Shown piece by piece: positions 11,800 to 22,954 of a DNA stretch of 64,000 nucleotides (position 1 is its first letter; every line of letters begins with the position of its first letter). A program made the position numbers and the translations under genes. The DNA comes from Branchipolynoe longqiensis. Taxonomy: Eukaryota > Annelida > Polychaeta > Phyllodocida > Polynoidae. Under the pieces are notes generated by a model. That model was not told where the DNA came from and did no database searches. It saw only the letters and a list, made by a program, of their open reading frames with translations. Where the stretch lies: the NCBI GenBank assembly GCA_030323885.1, contig CM059198.1, forward strand, positions 16,592,462-16,656,461. Direction: 5' to 3'.

Positions 11800-12140
11800 T
11801 AGTCTGGTCTGTTAGGGGAAGAATTGTGCAGATATGTCTACAAGCATGACATTTGGCACACTTGTAGTTTGTGACCTGCTGAATTCAAATCTGCCGGGAG
11901 CCAAAGCCAATTCTCAATGGGGGTCGCCATATTGGACAATTAAAAATGGCCGCCACAAAAAAAAAGATTTTTACATTACGTTACAAATCAAAACATTTTG
12001 CTAGGGTTTTGGACCTCAGGGATTCTAAATCTGATGTCTGTTTGACAGTAGCCTTGACAGGAAATGCCATATTGGAAAATCCAATATGGCCACCTGTAAA
12101 AATCTAATTTTGCATAACTTTGACACTTTTAGTCATAGAA
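11800..12140. repeat. Left TIR of the Academ-like element
   Basis: It pairs with 16,985-17,332 in inverse orientation over about 340 bp with small indels; shared landmarks are TTTGTGACCTGCTGAATTCA and CGCCATATTGGACAATT. A second inverse copy of the outermost 23 bp lies at 12,191-12,213, so the left end alone can fold into a 414-bp stem-loop. Confidence 0.85.
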
Positions 12141-12340
12141 TCACAATCATAACCTCTATTTTGTAGGTTTTGTATATCAAGGATTTCAAATCTTCCCCTA
12201 ACAGACCATACTACATAGCATTCGTCATAAGCCGCTATATTGGAAAATCAGAAAAATGGAAACCTGTCAAATTTTAATTTTATTCTTTGATTTCAGGTGC
12301 CTGTCATTCTGCTGTGAGAAGTTCTAGCTGTTCTGGAAGG

Positions 12341-13640
12341 ATGGATGCCATCAACTGGGAATTTTGCTGTCTCTGCCGAGAAGAAAGGGATGAACGGTTG
12401 CAGATGCCAAAGGAAGAGGGCCTTGCTTCAATTGAGAAAGATCTGAATGGTTTTAGAGCCATTGGTGTCATGCCTTCTTGTTTGAAAGTGTCATGGGCTC
12501 AGCTTGATGAGGGCCAGGGCATTGCTAAGATGCTTCAGACACACAATGCCAAATATCACAAAGTTTGCAGAACCTACTGCAGTAACTCTCGCCTGAGAAG
12601 GTTCACTGAAGAAGAGGATTCTAGTGTCCATAACTCACCTAAGAAACTACGGTCCAGTTTTGCAGTGTCTTCTGCTCCTCAGAAGTCTCCTTGTTGGATA
12701 ATATGTGAGGGACAGGACCAAAAGAATCTACGTATAGTTGAAACATATAATGTAGACACAAACTTAAAGACCTGGGCTCAGAGCACCAACAATTTCCAGC
12801 TTCTGGGCAAACTGATTGCCCAGGCAGCTGATGCCCAGGCTGGTGACACTTACTACCACTTACAGTATTACTTGCACCTCAGAGACTCAGCTCGTGCTGA
12901 GGATCGCAGAGCATATGCAGGTCCTCCTGCCCCTCACTTCAATTCAGTTGCCATTGCGCAAATTGTTGCTTTAGTCGAGGACTCTGACTCAGTCTTCAAA
13001 CTGTCTGGTTTGCGACAGTTCTATAGAACACTTGTGGAGGAACAGGGAATTACATGTTCTGCTACCAGGGAACCACATGCCACACGGTTCAAGGAGTATC
13101 TTCTGAAGCTGCTTCCTGAGTGGACAGAGTTCTCCCAGGGCAAAGAAGTCTATATCTCTAGCAACCAGAAGGTTGGAGTTATACTAGCTGAAGCCCAAAA
13201 GTTACAGATAGGTCAGGATGATGCTTTGTTGTTGATGCGAGCAGCAGTAATACTTAGGAAATGCTGTCCCCAGAGGCAAGAACCATTTACTGGTTCTTTT
13301 GCCTCTGATTCCCTGACAGCTCCCATCCCTGGACAGCTGAGAAGCTTCCTCAACATCCTGCTTCAGGGCCCCTCAATCTTGCGAGAACAGAGCAATGAGG
13401 ATTTGCAGGCGCAGGTACAAGGCAGGGCAAGAGTTGCAGATTATTTATAATACCTGCAGTGGTTCACATCATCCCACAAAGTACAGCAACATCCGTCACA
13501 ACAAAGAACATGAGACCCCTTTCCCTTTGTACCAGGGCCTCAAGCTGCATGGTGAGGGTAGACAGAAGAAAGCGATCCATAATGCCAATACCTTTGGGGT
13601 TTCTGTGTCTTACAGTCGTGTTTTGGAGATGAGGTGATCC
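12341..13640 (+). pseudogene. Academ-like transposase, N-terminal part
   Basis: The ATG at 12,341 gives a start MDAINWEFCCLCREERDER. A plausible splice acceptor (TTTGATTTCAG) lies at about 12,297, so the true start may be on an upstream exon. A Cys/His cluster (CCLC, then H-N-A-K-Y-H and CRTYCSNSRLRR around residues 8-85) looks like a zinc-binding domain. The frame stops at 13,448. A +1 change near 13,400-13,440 continues the protein through HPTKYSNIRHNKEHETPF and SVSYSRVLEMR, which then meets a stop at 13,635. It continues in the next entry. Confidence 0.65.
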
Positions 13641-15449
13641 ATGGCACGAGCAGTGGTCAAACAGCTTGTCCAGGATGGAGTTGTGCTGGCCACAAACATC
13701 CGTAGTGGGGTCTTCGTGACCTTTGATGTAGACAACTTGGATAGCAACAACCAAGGTAACTTCTCCCGGGATGAGTTCCATGGGACAGCAATCAGCGTGA
13801 CAAACCACCTGTCTTGGGACAACCAAGGAGTACAGTGACCCTCTATCCAGCTGGATCCTACAGACACTTCTGTACCACAACTTCCTGAATCCTACGCAGT
13901 GGTTCAGCCAGCTGAATTCTCAAGAATTGATTTGCATGTACCATGTACTCCAGGTATCAATTCTCGGCCATCTCATCTGCTACACGGAGCCAAAGTCAAG
14001 GATGAGTCCTGGATGGCACAGGTGTCCACAGTGCTTAAACAGGACACATTGCCAGAAGGTGAAGTCATCACCTGGTCAGGCTACAACTCCCGACTCATGA
14101 GTGGTGACTCTGTGAAACCTAAGGCAGTGATAGGGGTTCTACCTCTGTTCCCTGACACAGCAGCCACACCTTCTATGATGAAACATGCAATGCATCTCAC
14201 AATGCAAGGCACAGAGGCCCTCAACCCTGGTCAAACTCCTGTGCTTGGTGGTGACCAGCCTCTGTATGCCATCGCTAAGCAGCTGCAGTGGTCATTCCCA
14301 GACGCAATGGGGGAAGATAAGCTGGTCCTGATGATGGGCGCTCTACACATAGAGGACAAAATGCACCTGATGATTGGTAAGTTGCCACGAGACTCTGGGT
14401 GGAGCAACATTCTTACTCAGGCGCAGGTCCTCACATCTGGCCGTGCCCAGTCTGTGCTTGATGAGCATCATATAAAGCGCACTCGCTATGCTCACCAGGT
14501 CTCTGTCATGGGTCTGTATCTCCTCAGACAGAAGTCATACTCCAATTACTGCTCTGGTGTTGAGGGACCACCTGAGTCTCTAGAGATGTGGGCTCAAAGG
14601 TCCAGAACTCACAATCCCATGTTCATGTTCTGGTCTACCATCGTGGACCTGGAGCTTCTAATGTGCCGATTCATCCGTTCTCTCCGTGAGGGAGACTTCC
14701 TGCTGTATGTGCAGGTCTGTGATGAGCTATGCTCCTGGTTCCATGTGATGGGCCACACAAACTATGCTCGTTGGCTACCAGTGCATGTGTGGGATATGGT
14801 CCAGTTGCCTGAGAAGCACCCACAGTTGTATGCTGAGTTTCTGAAGGGGAACTTTGTTGTCCAGAGGTCACCTCACAAGTTCAGCCCCATTGGCAAGGAC
14901 CAATCGCATGAGCAGTCAAACAAGAACCTTCAGGCCCATGGTGGTGCAGTTGGTCTGTATGAAAACCCTGAGGCACTCACTCTTTTCATGCTAGCAGGTC
15001 CCGACTGTTCTCGATGTATCGAGGAGATTGAGGCTGTGTTGGAAACTGCAAGCTCACGCACTGCCCATCACGAAGAAGCAAGTGCTTTGCAGACTAAGTA
15101 CAAGGAAGATGTTCTGTCATTTGTGGAGATAGTTGAACAGCTAGGTAATTCCTTTGACAATGGCCATGAGCTTTAGGCTCTACACACACAGGAGGTCATG
15201 AAAGATGAAGTTGTTGCATCGCTTGCCCAGCTTCATAACCTTGGAAAAGATCTGCATGCCAAGTTTGTAACACAGACTCTAGAGCAGGACACTTTGCCAA
15301 TAACAATCACTATCAAATGATAAAATGTCCTCACATTTGCCAATCGCCCTGTTACCACAAAAAAAGGAGGCACATCAGGCAGTGCTCAGAGAAACTCTAC
15401 CCTCATAACCAAGCTTTTCCTGTCCTTACAGTCTCGACCTAATGCAGTT
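13641..15449 (+). pseudogene. Academ-like transposase, central region
   Basis: One reading frame runs from 13,641 to 16,688 broken only by a few stops (13,836, about 13,890, 15,174, 15,318-15,323, 15,876), which shows recent decay. The central part has GDQPLYAIAKQLQW, LTSGRAQSVLDEHHIKRTRY, SLREGDFLLYVQVCDEL, GHTNYARWLPVHVWDM, LPEKHPQLYAEFLKGNFVV and KDQSHEQSNKN. I recognise this arrangement from widespread repeat-derived proteins of fish and invertebrates. The exact catalytic role of this part is not known to me. Confidence 0.65.
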
Positions 15450-16830
15450 ATGGAAGAGTTCTTTCAGTATGAGAATCAGAGAGAACCACCTAGTCTCTCC
15501 AACCAAGGATCACTCAGGTCTGGCAAAAAGTCTGACATTCTAGAGAACCTAAAGGCACCCACTGGTCGCTCAGCTGCAGCCAAAGCAGCCACAGTTGTGG
15601 TACTTGACATGGCAGCTGTTGTCCACATGGTGCGGCCGACCTCAGCACACACATTCACTGATTATGTGTCACAGCATTTGGTGCCATTTCTGGAGTCACA
15701 GGTAACTCCAACTGTCACACGGGTTGATGCTGTCTGGGACACCTACCCAGAGGACAACCTCAAAACCCTGACACAACATCGTCGTGGCTCAGGCCCACAT
15801 ACCAGGATTGGGGATGGTCAGACCCATATTCCAAAGCAGGACTGGAACACTGGGTTCCTCAAGAATACTGACAACTAGAGGGAACTGTTCCCCTTCCTGA
15901 GTGCACAGCTTGTGAAGCAGGATCTGGGTGGGAGGCTTCTCCTCAGCACCAACAATGAGAGTCTTCTCTCCAACAAACAACATGACGTGTCTGGTCTTCA
16001 GCCATGTAACCACATTGAGGCTGATACCAGGATACTGCTCCATCTTGCCCATGCAGCACAGCAACGACACCAGGTTGCATTGGTCCGCACAGTCGACAGT
16101 GATGTGGTCATCCTGGCCATTCACTTCTTTTCATCACTGGGGCTGTCCGAGTTGTGGGTCTGTCTCGGCAGTGGGAAGAAGATGCGTGACATTCCTATCC
16201 ACACTCTCTCTGCCCAGCTTGGACCATCAAGGTGCCTGGCACTGCCACTATTCCACGCGGTCAGAGGCTGTGACACTGTGTCACACTTCCTGGGATGTGG
16301 CAAGAAGTCAGCCTGGTCAGCCTGGCAGAGCACACCAGGACTGACATACACCCTTGCTGCCCTCACCAGTGAACCCCAAGAGTTGAACCCACAGTCCCAG
16401 CACATGCGCACTCTAGAACGCTTTGTTGTAGTCCTGTACAGTAAGGGCTGTGGTCTGGAAAGAGTCAATGAGGCTAGGCTTCGACTCTTCACAAGTGGGA
16501 AGAAGACACTGGAGGCCTTACCACCAACACAAGCTGCTCTGTATCAACACATCTGCAGAGCAATGCTGCAGGCCAGCTTCTTCTGGAGTCAGGCAACGTC
16601 TGTCCACCAGGACATCCCTGACTTCCATGACTGGGGGGTGGCACAAGGACAGCACTGGTGGGTGGTTGCCCTTCTGGACAACCTTTGAGGACAGCAGCAA
16701 GGCCTGTTCCATCCTTTTGCAGTGTGGCTGTGCGAAGTCATGCACAGGGAACTGCAAGTGCTGCAGGGCTGGCATTAGTTGCACAGGTTTGTGCAAATGC
16801 GAAGGAGGATGTGTGAACAATGAGGATTGA
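15450..16830 (+). pseudogene. Academ-like transposase, nuclease-like and Cys-rich C-terminus
   Basis: The frame contains NHIEADTRILLHLAHAAQQ, then VRTVDSDVVILAIHFF and FHAVRGCDTVSHFLGCGKK. These three acidic blocks (EADTR, DSDVV, GCD) match the layout of PIN/XPG-like nuclease folds. A frame change at about 16,650-16,690 leads to a C-terminal cysteine-rich segment (CGCAKSCTGNCKCC and CTGLCKCEGGCVN, about 16,722-16,815) resembling tesmin/TSO1 CXC modules. The coding region ends at 16,828. The nuclease identification is inferred from motif spacing only. Confidence 0.6.
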
Positions 16831-16984
16831 CACCAGTCACAGCATGTGATATGATTGATACATTTATTGATTGATTGATTTACTGCCTTTTTCATTGGAT
16901 AGTGTTTGCTTGATGGTTATTAGCCTGATTTTGTTGATCAATAAAGGATACCTATGAAAATACGTTTTACTTATGATTCCATTA

Positions 16985-17332
16985 CTTTAAGTGTCAAAGT
17001 TATGCAAAATTCAATATAATATTACAATTTATTTTGGCGAGTGTTAAGATTACTGTCAAACAGACATCAGATTTAGAATCCCTGAGGTTTCAAAACCCTA
17101 GCAAAGTGTTTTGATTTGTAACTGTATGACTTCTTCTTGGCAAGTAATGTAAAAATCATTTTTTTGGTGGCGGCCATTTTGAATTGTCCAATATGGCGAC
17201 ACCATTGAGAATTGGCTTTGGCTCCTGGCAGATTTGAATTCAGCAGGTCACAAACTACAAGTGTGCCAAATTTCATGCTTGTAGACAAATCTGCACAATC
17301 CCTCTTTAAAATCCCCCTAACAGACCCGACTA
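16985..17332. repeat. Right TIR of the Academ-like element
   Basis: Inverse copy of 11,800-12,140 ending CCCCCTAACAGACCCGACTA. It contains a short segment (CCCTCTTTAAAAT) near the tip that the left TIR lacks. Confidence 0.85.
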
Positions 17333-17600
17333 CTGGTAAACTACCAGGGTCTATTTAAAAAAAGTACTTCTCTTAGAATAAAAATCCTCAACATAGTTAA
17401 TGAGAAATATCCAAGTACATGAACAAATCATGATGTGTGGCGTAATATAAGCCATTCCTCTAATGTACACACAGGCAGATGGGTTGTTGTTTGTGCAGTC
17501 TACACAAGGTTGGCCACTGGAGGTGGAGGTGGGTGTGGGTGTGGGTGTGGGTGCAGGGGGGATTTCTCTCTGCCTGGTATATCCACCACACAGTATATGT
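17333..17600 (+). repeat. R3 dispersed repeat, 3' part, with GGTGTG array
   Basis: R3 resumes here (CTGGTAAACTACCAGGGTCT) and aligns with 40,490-40,780, including ACACACAGGCAGATGGGTTG and a GGTGTG-rich array (17,520-17,556). It passes into an AT microsatellite in both copies. Confidence 0.75.
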
Positions 17601-17622
17601 GTATGTGCATATACACACATCC

Positions 17623-17657
<35 letters not shown>

Positions 17658-17773
17658 CATATATGTATATATGCACATATATACGAGTATATATGCACAT
17701 ATAAATTATGCACATTATATATGTGCATATATCCGTACATATGCACATATATAATGTCCAGATATGTTTATAT

Positions 17774-17804
<31 letters not shown>

Positions 17805-18660
17805 CAAGGATGGCCATTGGAGGTGGGTATGGGTGTGGGTGCAGACACACATATACATGTATATATATATGCATATCATCATCATCATCATGCTGTTGGT
17901 CGCAATGCGACAAAGACTGCTTTTATTTCTTAACCGCCGCTGTTTCGTGCGGTTGTGCATTTCATAAAAGCTGCTTGCAAAGTGTTGAAGTGCTGCTGGC
18001 TTTTGCAAGTTACTAGCAGCACTCTCTCGGGGAGCAAATAGAGGTTTCACACCGGCAAGAACACGTCAAGACAGGCGCAAACTATTTGTCCCTGCAGTGG
18101 CTGGCCGGGAGATGTTGGGAGTTCCTTTCATCACCACCCTTAATGCTGCCACGGAAGCATGGTTTTCTGTTAGGGTTTGCTACCTTAGCCGTTGATTCTA
18201 TCAAGAACCTATACTACAAGGCAGTGGTTTATAACTTTGCAAGACAGGGGCGTCAAACACCCTGAGGTATTTTAGCAGATAGGTACTGCATTACCCGCAT
18301 ACCCGGATGCATATACACACATATATCTATGCATATATAGACATAATTATAAACATATAGTGATATACACGCATATATGTGGATATAAATTATGTACATA
18401 TATATGCATATATACACATACATACGTGTAGACGCGTACATATACACGTATTTACACGTATATATACGCATATATACATATATACACATATACGCGTAGA
18501 TATGTGTATATACATGTGTATGTATGCACATATATATACACATATATACATGTAGATATGTAGATATACACATATATACGCATATATATGTGTATCTATG
18601 TGCATATATGGACATCTATATGTGCATATATATGCATATATGTATGGTTATACTGGTACT
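17601..18660. repeat. Alternating TATG/TATAC microsatellites around a 400-bp unique block
   Basis: 17,601-17,880 and 18,291-18,660 are degenerate alternating purine-pyrimidine tracts (TATATG, CACATA, TACGTA types) that give spurious Tyr/Ile/Cys-rich open frames on both strands. Between them, 17,881-18,290 is ordinary mixed sequence after a short CAT run, with no gene recognised. Confidence 0.8.
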
Positions 18661-18907
18661 GGTAGTACTCCAATCCTCAAACTTAAAAACAAGGTTTGGC
18701 AGCAGTCATGGCTCAATGACCACATCCCCCCGAAGTTTTTCAGGTGGACAGTTTACAGATGCATCCCCACCCTAGCTTCTTTGCGTTGGTGTAACCCTGC
18801 CAACCATATAGACCAAGCTAGAGGTAGTCATCCATATTGTTTGCTAATTATTCACATGCTGTCACAACCTCCCAGCATTCTGCTACCAATTGGACCATTC
18901 TGAGTTT

Positions 18908-19020
18908 AGCAGTTCCTCTATAGCTCAGGTGGCCGAGTGTTGGTCTCAAGATCAGAGGGTAACTGGTCCGAATCTTGGAACCTGAATATATTTTTATAAT
19001 GAATGTCTTAATAATTTTTT
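18908..19020 (+). repeat. tRNA-like SINE head
   Basis: TATAGCTCAGGTGGCCGAG (A box) followed about 35 bp later by GGTCCGAATCTTGG (B box) has tRNA spacing, then an AT-rich tail with a T run. This family differs from the SINE at 11,297. Bases 18,661-18,907 show nothing else. Confidence 0.5.
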
Positions 19021-19394
19021 TTTTAATGCGTAATGGTCCACGGCCCTCCGACTGCCACACTGCCACACACACACGGAAGGACGACAAGATTCAATGTCAC
19101 TAGACTTCAACTTGGTTTATTGAACCAATCTGCTCTCCACGGCATCAACAGTCGACTGACCCGCCCCCTGACTCGCCAGATCCCACACCGACTCTATAGG
19201 TTGGGTGGGGGGGATGAGCTAGCCACACGCAGTAGAGGGCAGCCCAGTCTGGGTCTGCCCTGTGGCTAGCCTGCCGCCACCTAAAGCAGTTCAGTGTAAC
19301 TGCGTAGGTGCGCGGCGTAGTCTCCGCCGCTACCGCGTGGTATTAGGGCTCATGTACAGACTACTACAAATGCATAAATATATTAATATTAGTC

Positions 19395-21130
19395 GACTTT
19401 ACCGGGCTTGACTTTACTGGGCTAGACATAACCCTGGGTCCACTTTAACCCAGGCTCGACTTTACCCTGGCTCGACTTTGCCCCGGCTCGACTTTGCCCC
19501 GGCTCGACTTTGCCCCGGCTCGACTTTGCCTGGACTCGACTTTGGCTCGTCTCGACTTTGCCCCGGCTCGACTATACCCGGGCTCGACTTTACCCAGGCT
19601 TGACATTACCTCGGCCCGACTTTAGCCGGCCCGACTTTAGCCGGCCTGACTTTAGGCGGTCCGACTTTAGCCGGTCCAACTTTACCCAGCCCAACTTTAG
19701 CCAACTCGACCTTAGCCGCCTCGACCGAGGCTCAACTTAACCCCGGCTCGACTTTACCCCGGCTCGACATTACGCCGGCTGGACTTTAGCTGGCCTGACT
19801 TTAGCCGGCCCGACTTTAGCCGGCCCGACTTTAGCAAGCCTGACTTTAGCTGCCCCGACTTTAGCCGCCCCGACTTTAGCCAGCCCGACTTTAGCCAGCC
19901 TTACTTTAGCCGGCATGACTAGCTGGCCCAACTTTAGCTGGCCCGACTTTAGCCGGCCTCACTTTAGCTGGCCCGACTTTAGCCGACCCGACCTTAGCCG
20001 ACTCGACCTTAACCGACTCGACCTTAGCCGACTTGACTTTAGCCGACTCCACCTTAGCCGACTCGATCTTAGCCGACTCGACCTTAGCCGGCTGGACTTT
20101 ACCCGACTCGCCATTCCACGACTTGACTTTACCCGACTCGACATTACCCGACTCGACATTACCCGACTCGACATTACCCAACTCGACATTACTCGACTCG
20201 TCTCTGCCCGGCACATCTCGACTCTGCCCGACTCGACTCTGCCCGTCTCGACTCTGCCCGACTCGACTCTGCCCGACCCGGCTCTGCCTGACTTAACTCT
20301 GCCCGACGTGACTCTGCCTGATCTGACTCTGCCTGACTCTGCCCAAACTGACTATGCCTGACCTGACTCTACCCGACCTGACTTTACCCGACCTGACTTT
20401 ACCCGACCTGACTTTACCCGACCTGACTTTACCCGACTCAAGTCAGGTCGGGTCCTGTATGGGTCGGGTGAAGTCGGGTCGGGTGAGGTCGGGTAGCGTA
20501 AAGTCGAGGCGGATAACATCGAGGCGGGTAACGTCGATGCGGGTAACATCGAGGCGGGTAACTTTAAGGCGGGTAACGTCGAGGCGGGTAATGTCGAGGT
20601 GGGTAAGTTTGATGCAGGTCAGGTCGAGTCAGGGTTAAGTTGAGTCGGATAAATTTGGGTCGGGTAGAGTCGGGTCGGGTAAGCTCGGGTCAGCTTAAGT
20701 GGGGTCAGGTAAAGTGGGGTCAAGTAAAGTGGGGTCGGGTAAATATAGGTCAGGTAAAGTGGGGGCAAAGTAGGGTAAGGTAAAGTGTGGTCGGGTAAAG
20801 TTGGGTTGGGTAAATTCGGGTCATGTAAAGTCGGGTGAGGTAAAGTTGTGTCGGGTGAACCCGGGTCAGGTGAACTCGGGTTGGGTGAAGTCGAGTCGGG
20901 TGAAGTTGAGTCGGGTGAAGTCGAGTTGGCTGAAATCGGTTCGGGTGAGGTCGAGTCATTTGAGGTCAGGTCGCGTAAAGTCGAAGCGGGTTTCGTCGAG
21001 GCGGGTAACGTCAAGGCGGATAACGTCGAGGTGGGTAACGTCGAGGCGGGTAAAGTTGAGCCGGGTAAAGTCACGCCCGGTAACGTTTTGTTGGGTAAAG
21101 TCGACCAGGAAAGTCGAGCAGGGTAGAGGT
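19395..21130. repeat. Inverted 15-bp minisatellite (GTCGGGTAAAGTCGA) with hinge at 20,430
   Basis: From 19,395 to about 20,429 the array reads as the inverse unit (TTTACCCGACTCGAC and variants). From 20,440 to 21,130 it reads in the direct sense. The turn is a perfect 13-bp stem CCCGACCTGACTT (20,417-20,429) and AAGTCAGGTCGGG (20,440-20,452) with a 10-nt loop. Variant units occur in runs (TTTGCCCC, TTTAGCCGGC, CTTAGCC, ATTACCC, CTCTGCCC). Because 15 is divisible by 3, long Ser/Thr/Leu/Pro or Val/Lys/Ser open frames appear on both strands; they are not genes. Confidence 0.9.
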
Positions 21131-22487
21131 GAGCTGGGACAGGTTGCACAGACTTATCGACATGAATGACAGCATTTGCTTTGATCAACCCCAAACCCTG
21201 AAACACATCTTTGTATTCGCTTACCAGCTTCTCCGCCTGAGCGCTGGGACTGTTCCACATGCGCCAGCACATTCAACGTCACACAAGCCTGCTTGCCCAA
21301 AATAGGCTGACAGTTCTGTACCACTTGGAACTTGAGCACTCTGTCGCCAACGTCCAGCATCGCCTCCCCATCAGGAGTGATCCGATGACCCGAGAACATC
21401 ACCAACGAACACCTGGTGTTCGTCAGCCGCCCCGAGCAACTCTGTCGAAGACGTACCTCGGCAGCACGTTCGCCTCCGACCCGGTGTCAAGCTTGAACTT
21501 GACAGGACAACCGTTCACCCGAACGATCGCGTGCCACAGCTCGGCATCTTGCTCGGCACCGCGGTCCATGGCACCGACGAACAGATCCGTTGCCAGCACA
21601 TTGACCTCCGCCGGATCCGGGTCTTGCTCAGCATTGTGAGCGTCGGGCTCTTCAACGGTAACCTCATTGACTCTGCCAAGTCTGCTCCTGCAGACCTTAC
21701 CGAAGTGCCCGATCTTCAGGCTATGCAAGCTTTGCCTTTCGCTGGGCAGACTCCCCGGCGGTGTTCATATCCACAGTTCTGGCAGCGGATCTTGAACTCT
21801 CCAGCACCGGCGCCGCCGGCATTCCAAGATGGCGATTTCCAAGATGGCATCGACGATGACTGAACCGCCGGTGCACCGGTACGCGCAGTAGCATAGTTTC
21901 TTATAAAAATCAATCTCCTTACTTTCCACGTCTGATTTGGTGTCCTCCAACAGATCTGAACTGAACTCACTCATTTCACAAATACTGACACATTTTTCCA
22001 AAGTTAACTCAGTAGTTTGCAGCAATTTGCTACGCAAATTCACATTTCTCACTCCAGCCACTAACCGATCGCGCAACAGCGACTCCTCCACTGTACCATA
22101 TTCACAATCCTTCACCTTGTCTCTCAATGCTGTGATGTATGTAGCCATATTTTCCGTAGCCTGATTATGTGTATTAAACTTATATCTTGTGATAATAAGA
22201 CTGCATTTGCCTACACAATATGTCCGCAATGCCTCCGTAAGTGGCACGATCTTATCTTGATCAGCGAGCGCGATATCCATATTGGCGAAAACTTGTTGCG
22301 CCTCCTCGCCAGCAACGTGAAGAAAGATGTAGCATTGCACTCGTTCTGTCTTCATTATGACACCTGCAGCGGGGTGTGTATGTCATATGCTCTGATCCAT
22401 GTTTTCCAGTTCGATCTCGCCTTGTGGCTGAGAACAAGCTGACCAGGCACCTACAATCCCGGCAATGTATTAGCGGGCGGCATTCTT
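21131..22487 (-). pseudogene. Ty3/Gypsy gag-protease-RT fragment
   Basis: On the minus strand, gag (22,355-21,860) has FLHVAGEEAQQVFANM and YITALRDKVKDCEYG. A knuckle-like CQNCGYEHRRGVC is visible near 21,770. A protease follows (21,700-21,160) with active site FKLDTGSEANVLP. The start of RT (SEYKDVFQGLGLI, about 21,230) runs at about 21,130 straight into the minisatellite, so everything downstream is lost. Frames are broken between gag and protease. The gag resembles that at 53,327. Confidence 0.8.
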
Positions 22488-22719
22488 CCTCATCTGACAC
22501 CATGTGAAAGTACAATGTCTGAACACTTTGACTTCTGGATACTGAATGGTTTATTCATGGTCTAGGGCTCGCTTGACCCACCGGCTAAACTTTCCATGAT
22601 GTCATCTCATTAGCATATTCCTTTGTCTTAAACTCTGCATCTTGTTAACATATATTAGCCACACACCTATACGTCTATTACGCATATATCACAATCTGTA
22701 CATGAGCCCTACTACAACA
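22488..22719 (-). mobile_element. 5' LTR and primer-binding site of the Gypsy fragment
   Basis: The LTR spans 22,503-22,719 and reads on the minus strand TGTTGTAGTAGGGCTC ... GTACTTTCACA (217 bp, TG...CA). It has a polyadenylation-like AATAAA near 22,550. Adjacent bases 22,502-22,488 read TGGTGTCAGATGAGG, a tRNA-type primer-binding site. A solo copy of the same LTR is at 61,104-61,320. Confidence 0.8.
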
Positions 22720-22954
22720 TGGTAGTGGCGGAGACTACGCCACGCACCTACGCAGTTACACGGCCTCTACTGCGTGTGGCTAGCTCCCCCCCCCCCCCCC
22801 ACCCAACCTATAGAGTTGATGAGGGATCTGGCGAGTCAGGGGGCGGGTCAGTTGACTGTTGACGCCGCGGAGAGCAGATTGGTTCAACATTGAATCTTGG
22901 CGCTCTTCCGCATGTGCATGGCAGTGTGGGAGGCGGATGGCCGTGGGCCATTAC

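Larger units (their letters stand above)
11800..17332 (+). mobile_element. Academ-like DNA transposon with ~340-bp TIRs
   Basis: A 5,533-bp element begins TAGTCTGGTCTGTTAGGGG and ends with its inverse (CCCCCTAACAGACCCGACTA). It is flanked by CTG (11,797-11,799 and 17,333-17,335). Because the terminal TA overlaps the target, the duplication could also be read as 4 or 5 bp. The R3 paralogue at about 40,490 gives the empty site. Inside is one long plus-strand coding region of about 1,490 codons with a few stops and frame changes. The nuclease-like motifs, the Cys-rich C-terminus, the long TIRs and the 3-4 bp duplication fit the Academ superfamily, which encodes an XPG-type nuclease. Assignment is from memory of that family. 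Confidence 0.65.
19030..22954. mobile_element. 3.9-kb palindrome-like composite with inverted arms
   Basis: Sequence starting GTAATGGTCCACGGCC at 19,030 returns inverted, ending GGCCGTGGGCCATTAC at 22,954. The arms align over about 250-340 bp (for example CTGACCCGCCCCCTGACTCG against its inverse near 22,850). Both arms continue into the first bases of the same LTR (TAGGGCTCATGTACAGA). Between them lie an inverted 15-bp minisatellite and, only on the right, half a Gypsy element. No clear target duplication is visible. It may be a foldback-type element or an inverted duplication that lost the Gypsy part from the left arm. Confidence 0.7.

Noticed and set aside
17460..18615. Tyr/Ile/Cys/His-rich small frames
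   Set aside because: Produced by alternating TATG/TATAC microsatellites; similar frames appear at 40.6, 46.2, 57.3 and 58.3 kb.
19510..21272. Ser/Thr/Leu/Pro- and Val/Lys/Ser-rich open frames on both strands
   Set aside because: They are translations of the 15-bp minisatellite, open in several frames because the unit is a multiple of three.
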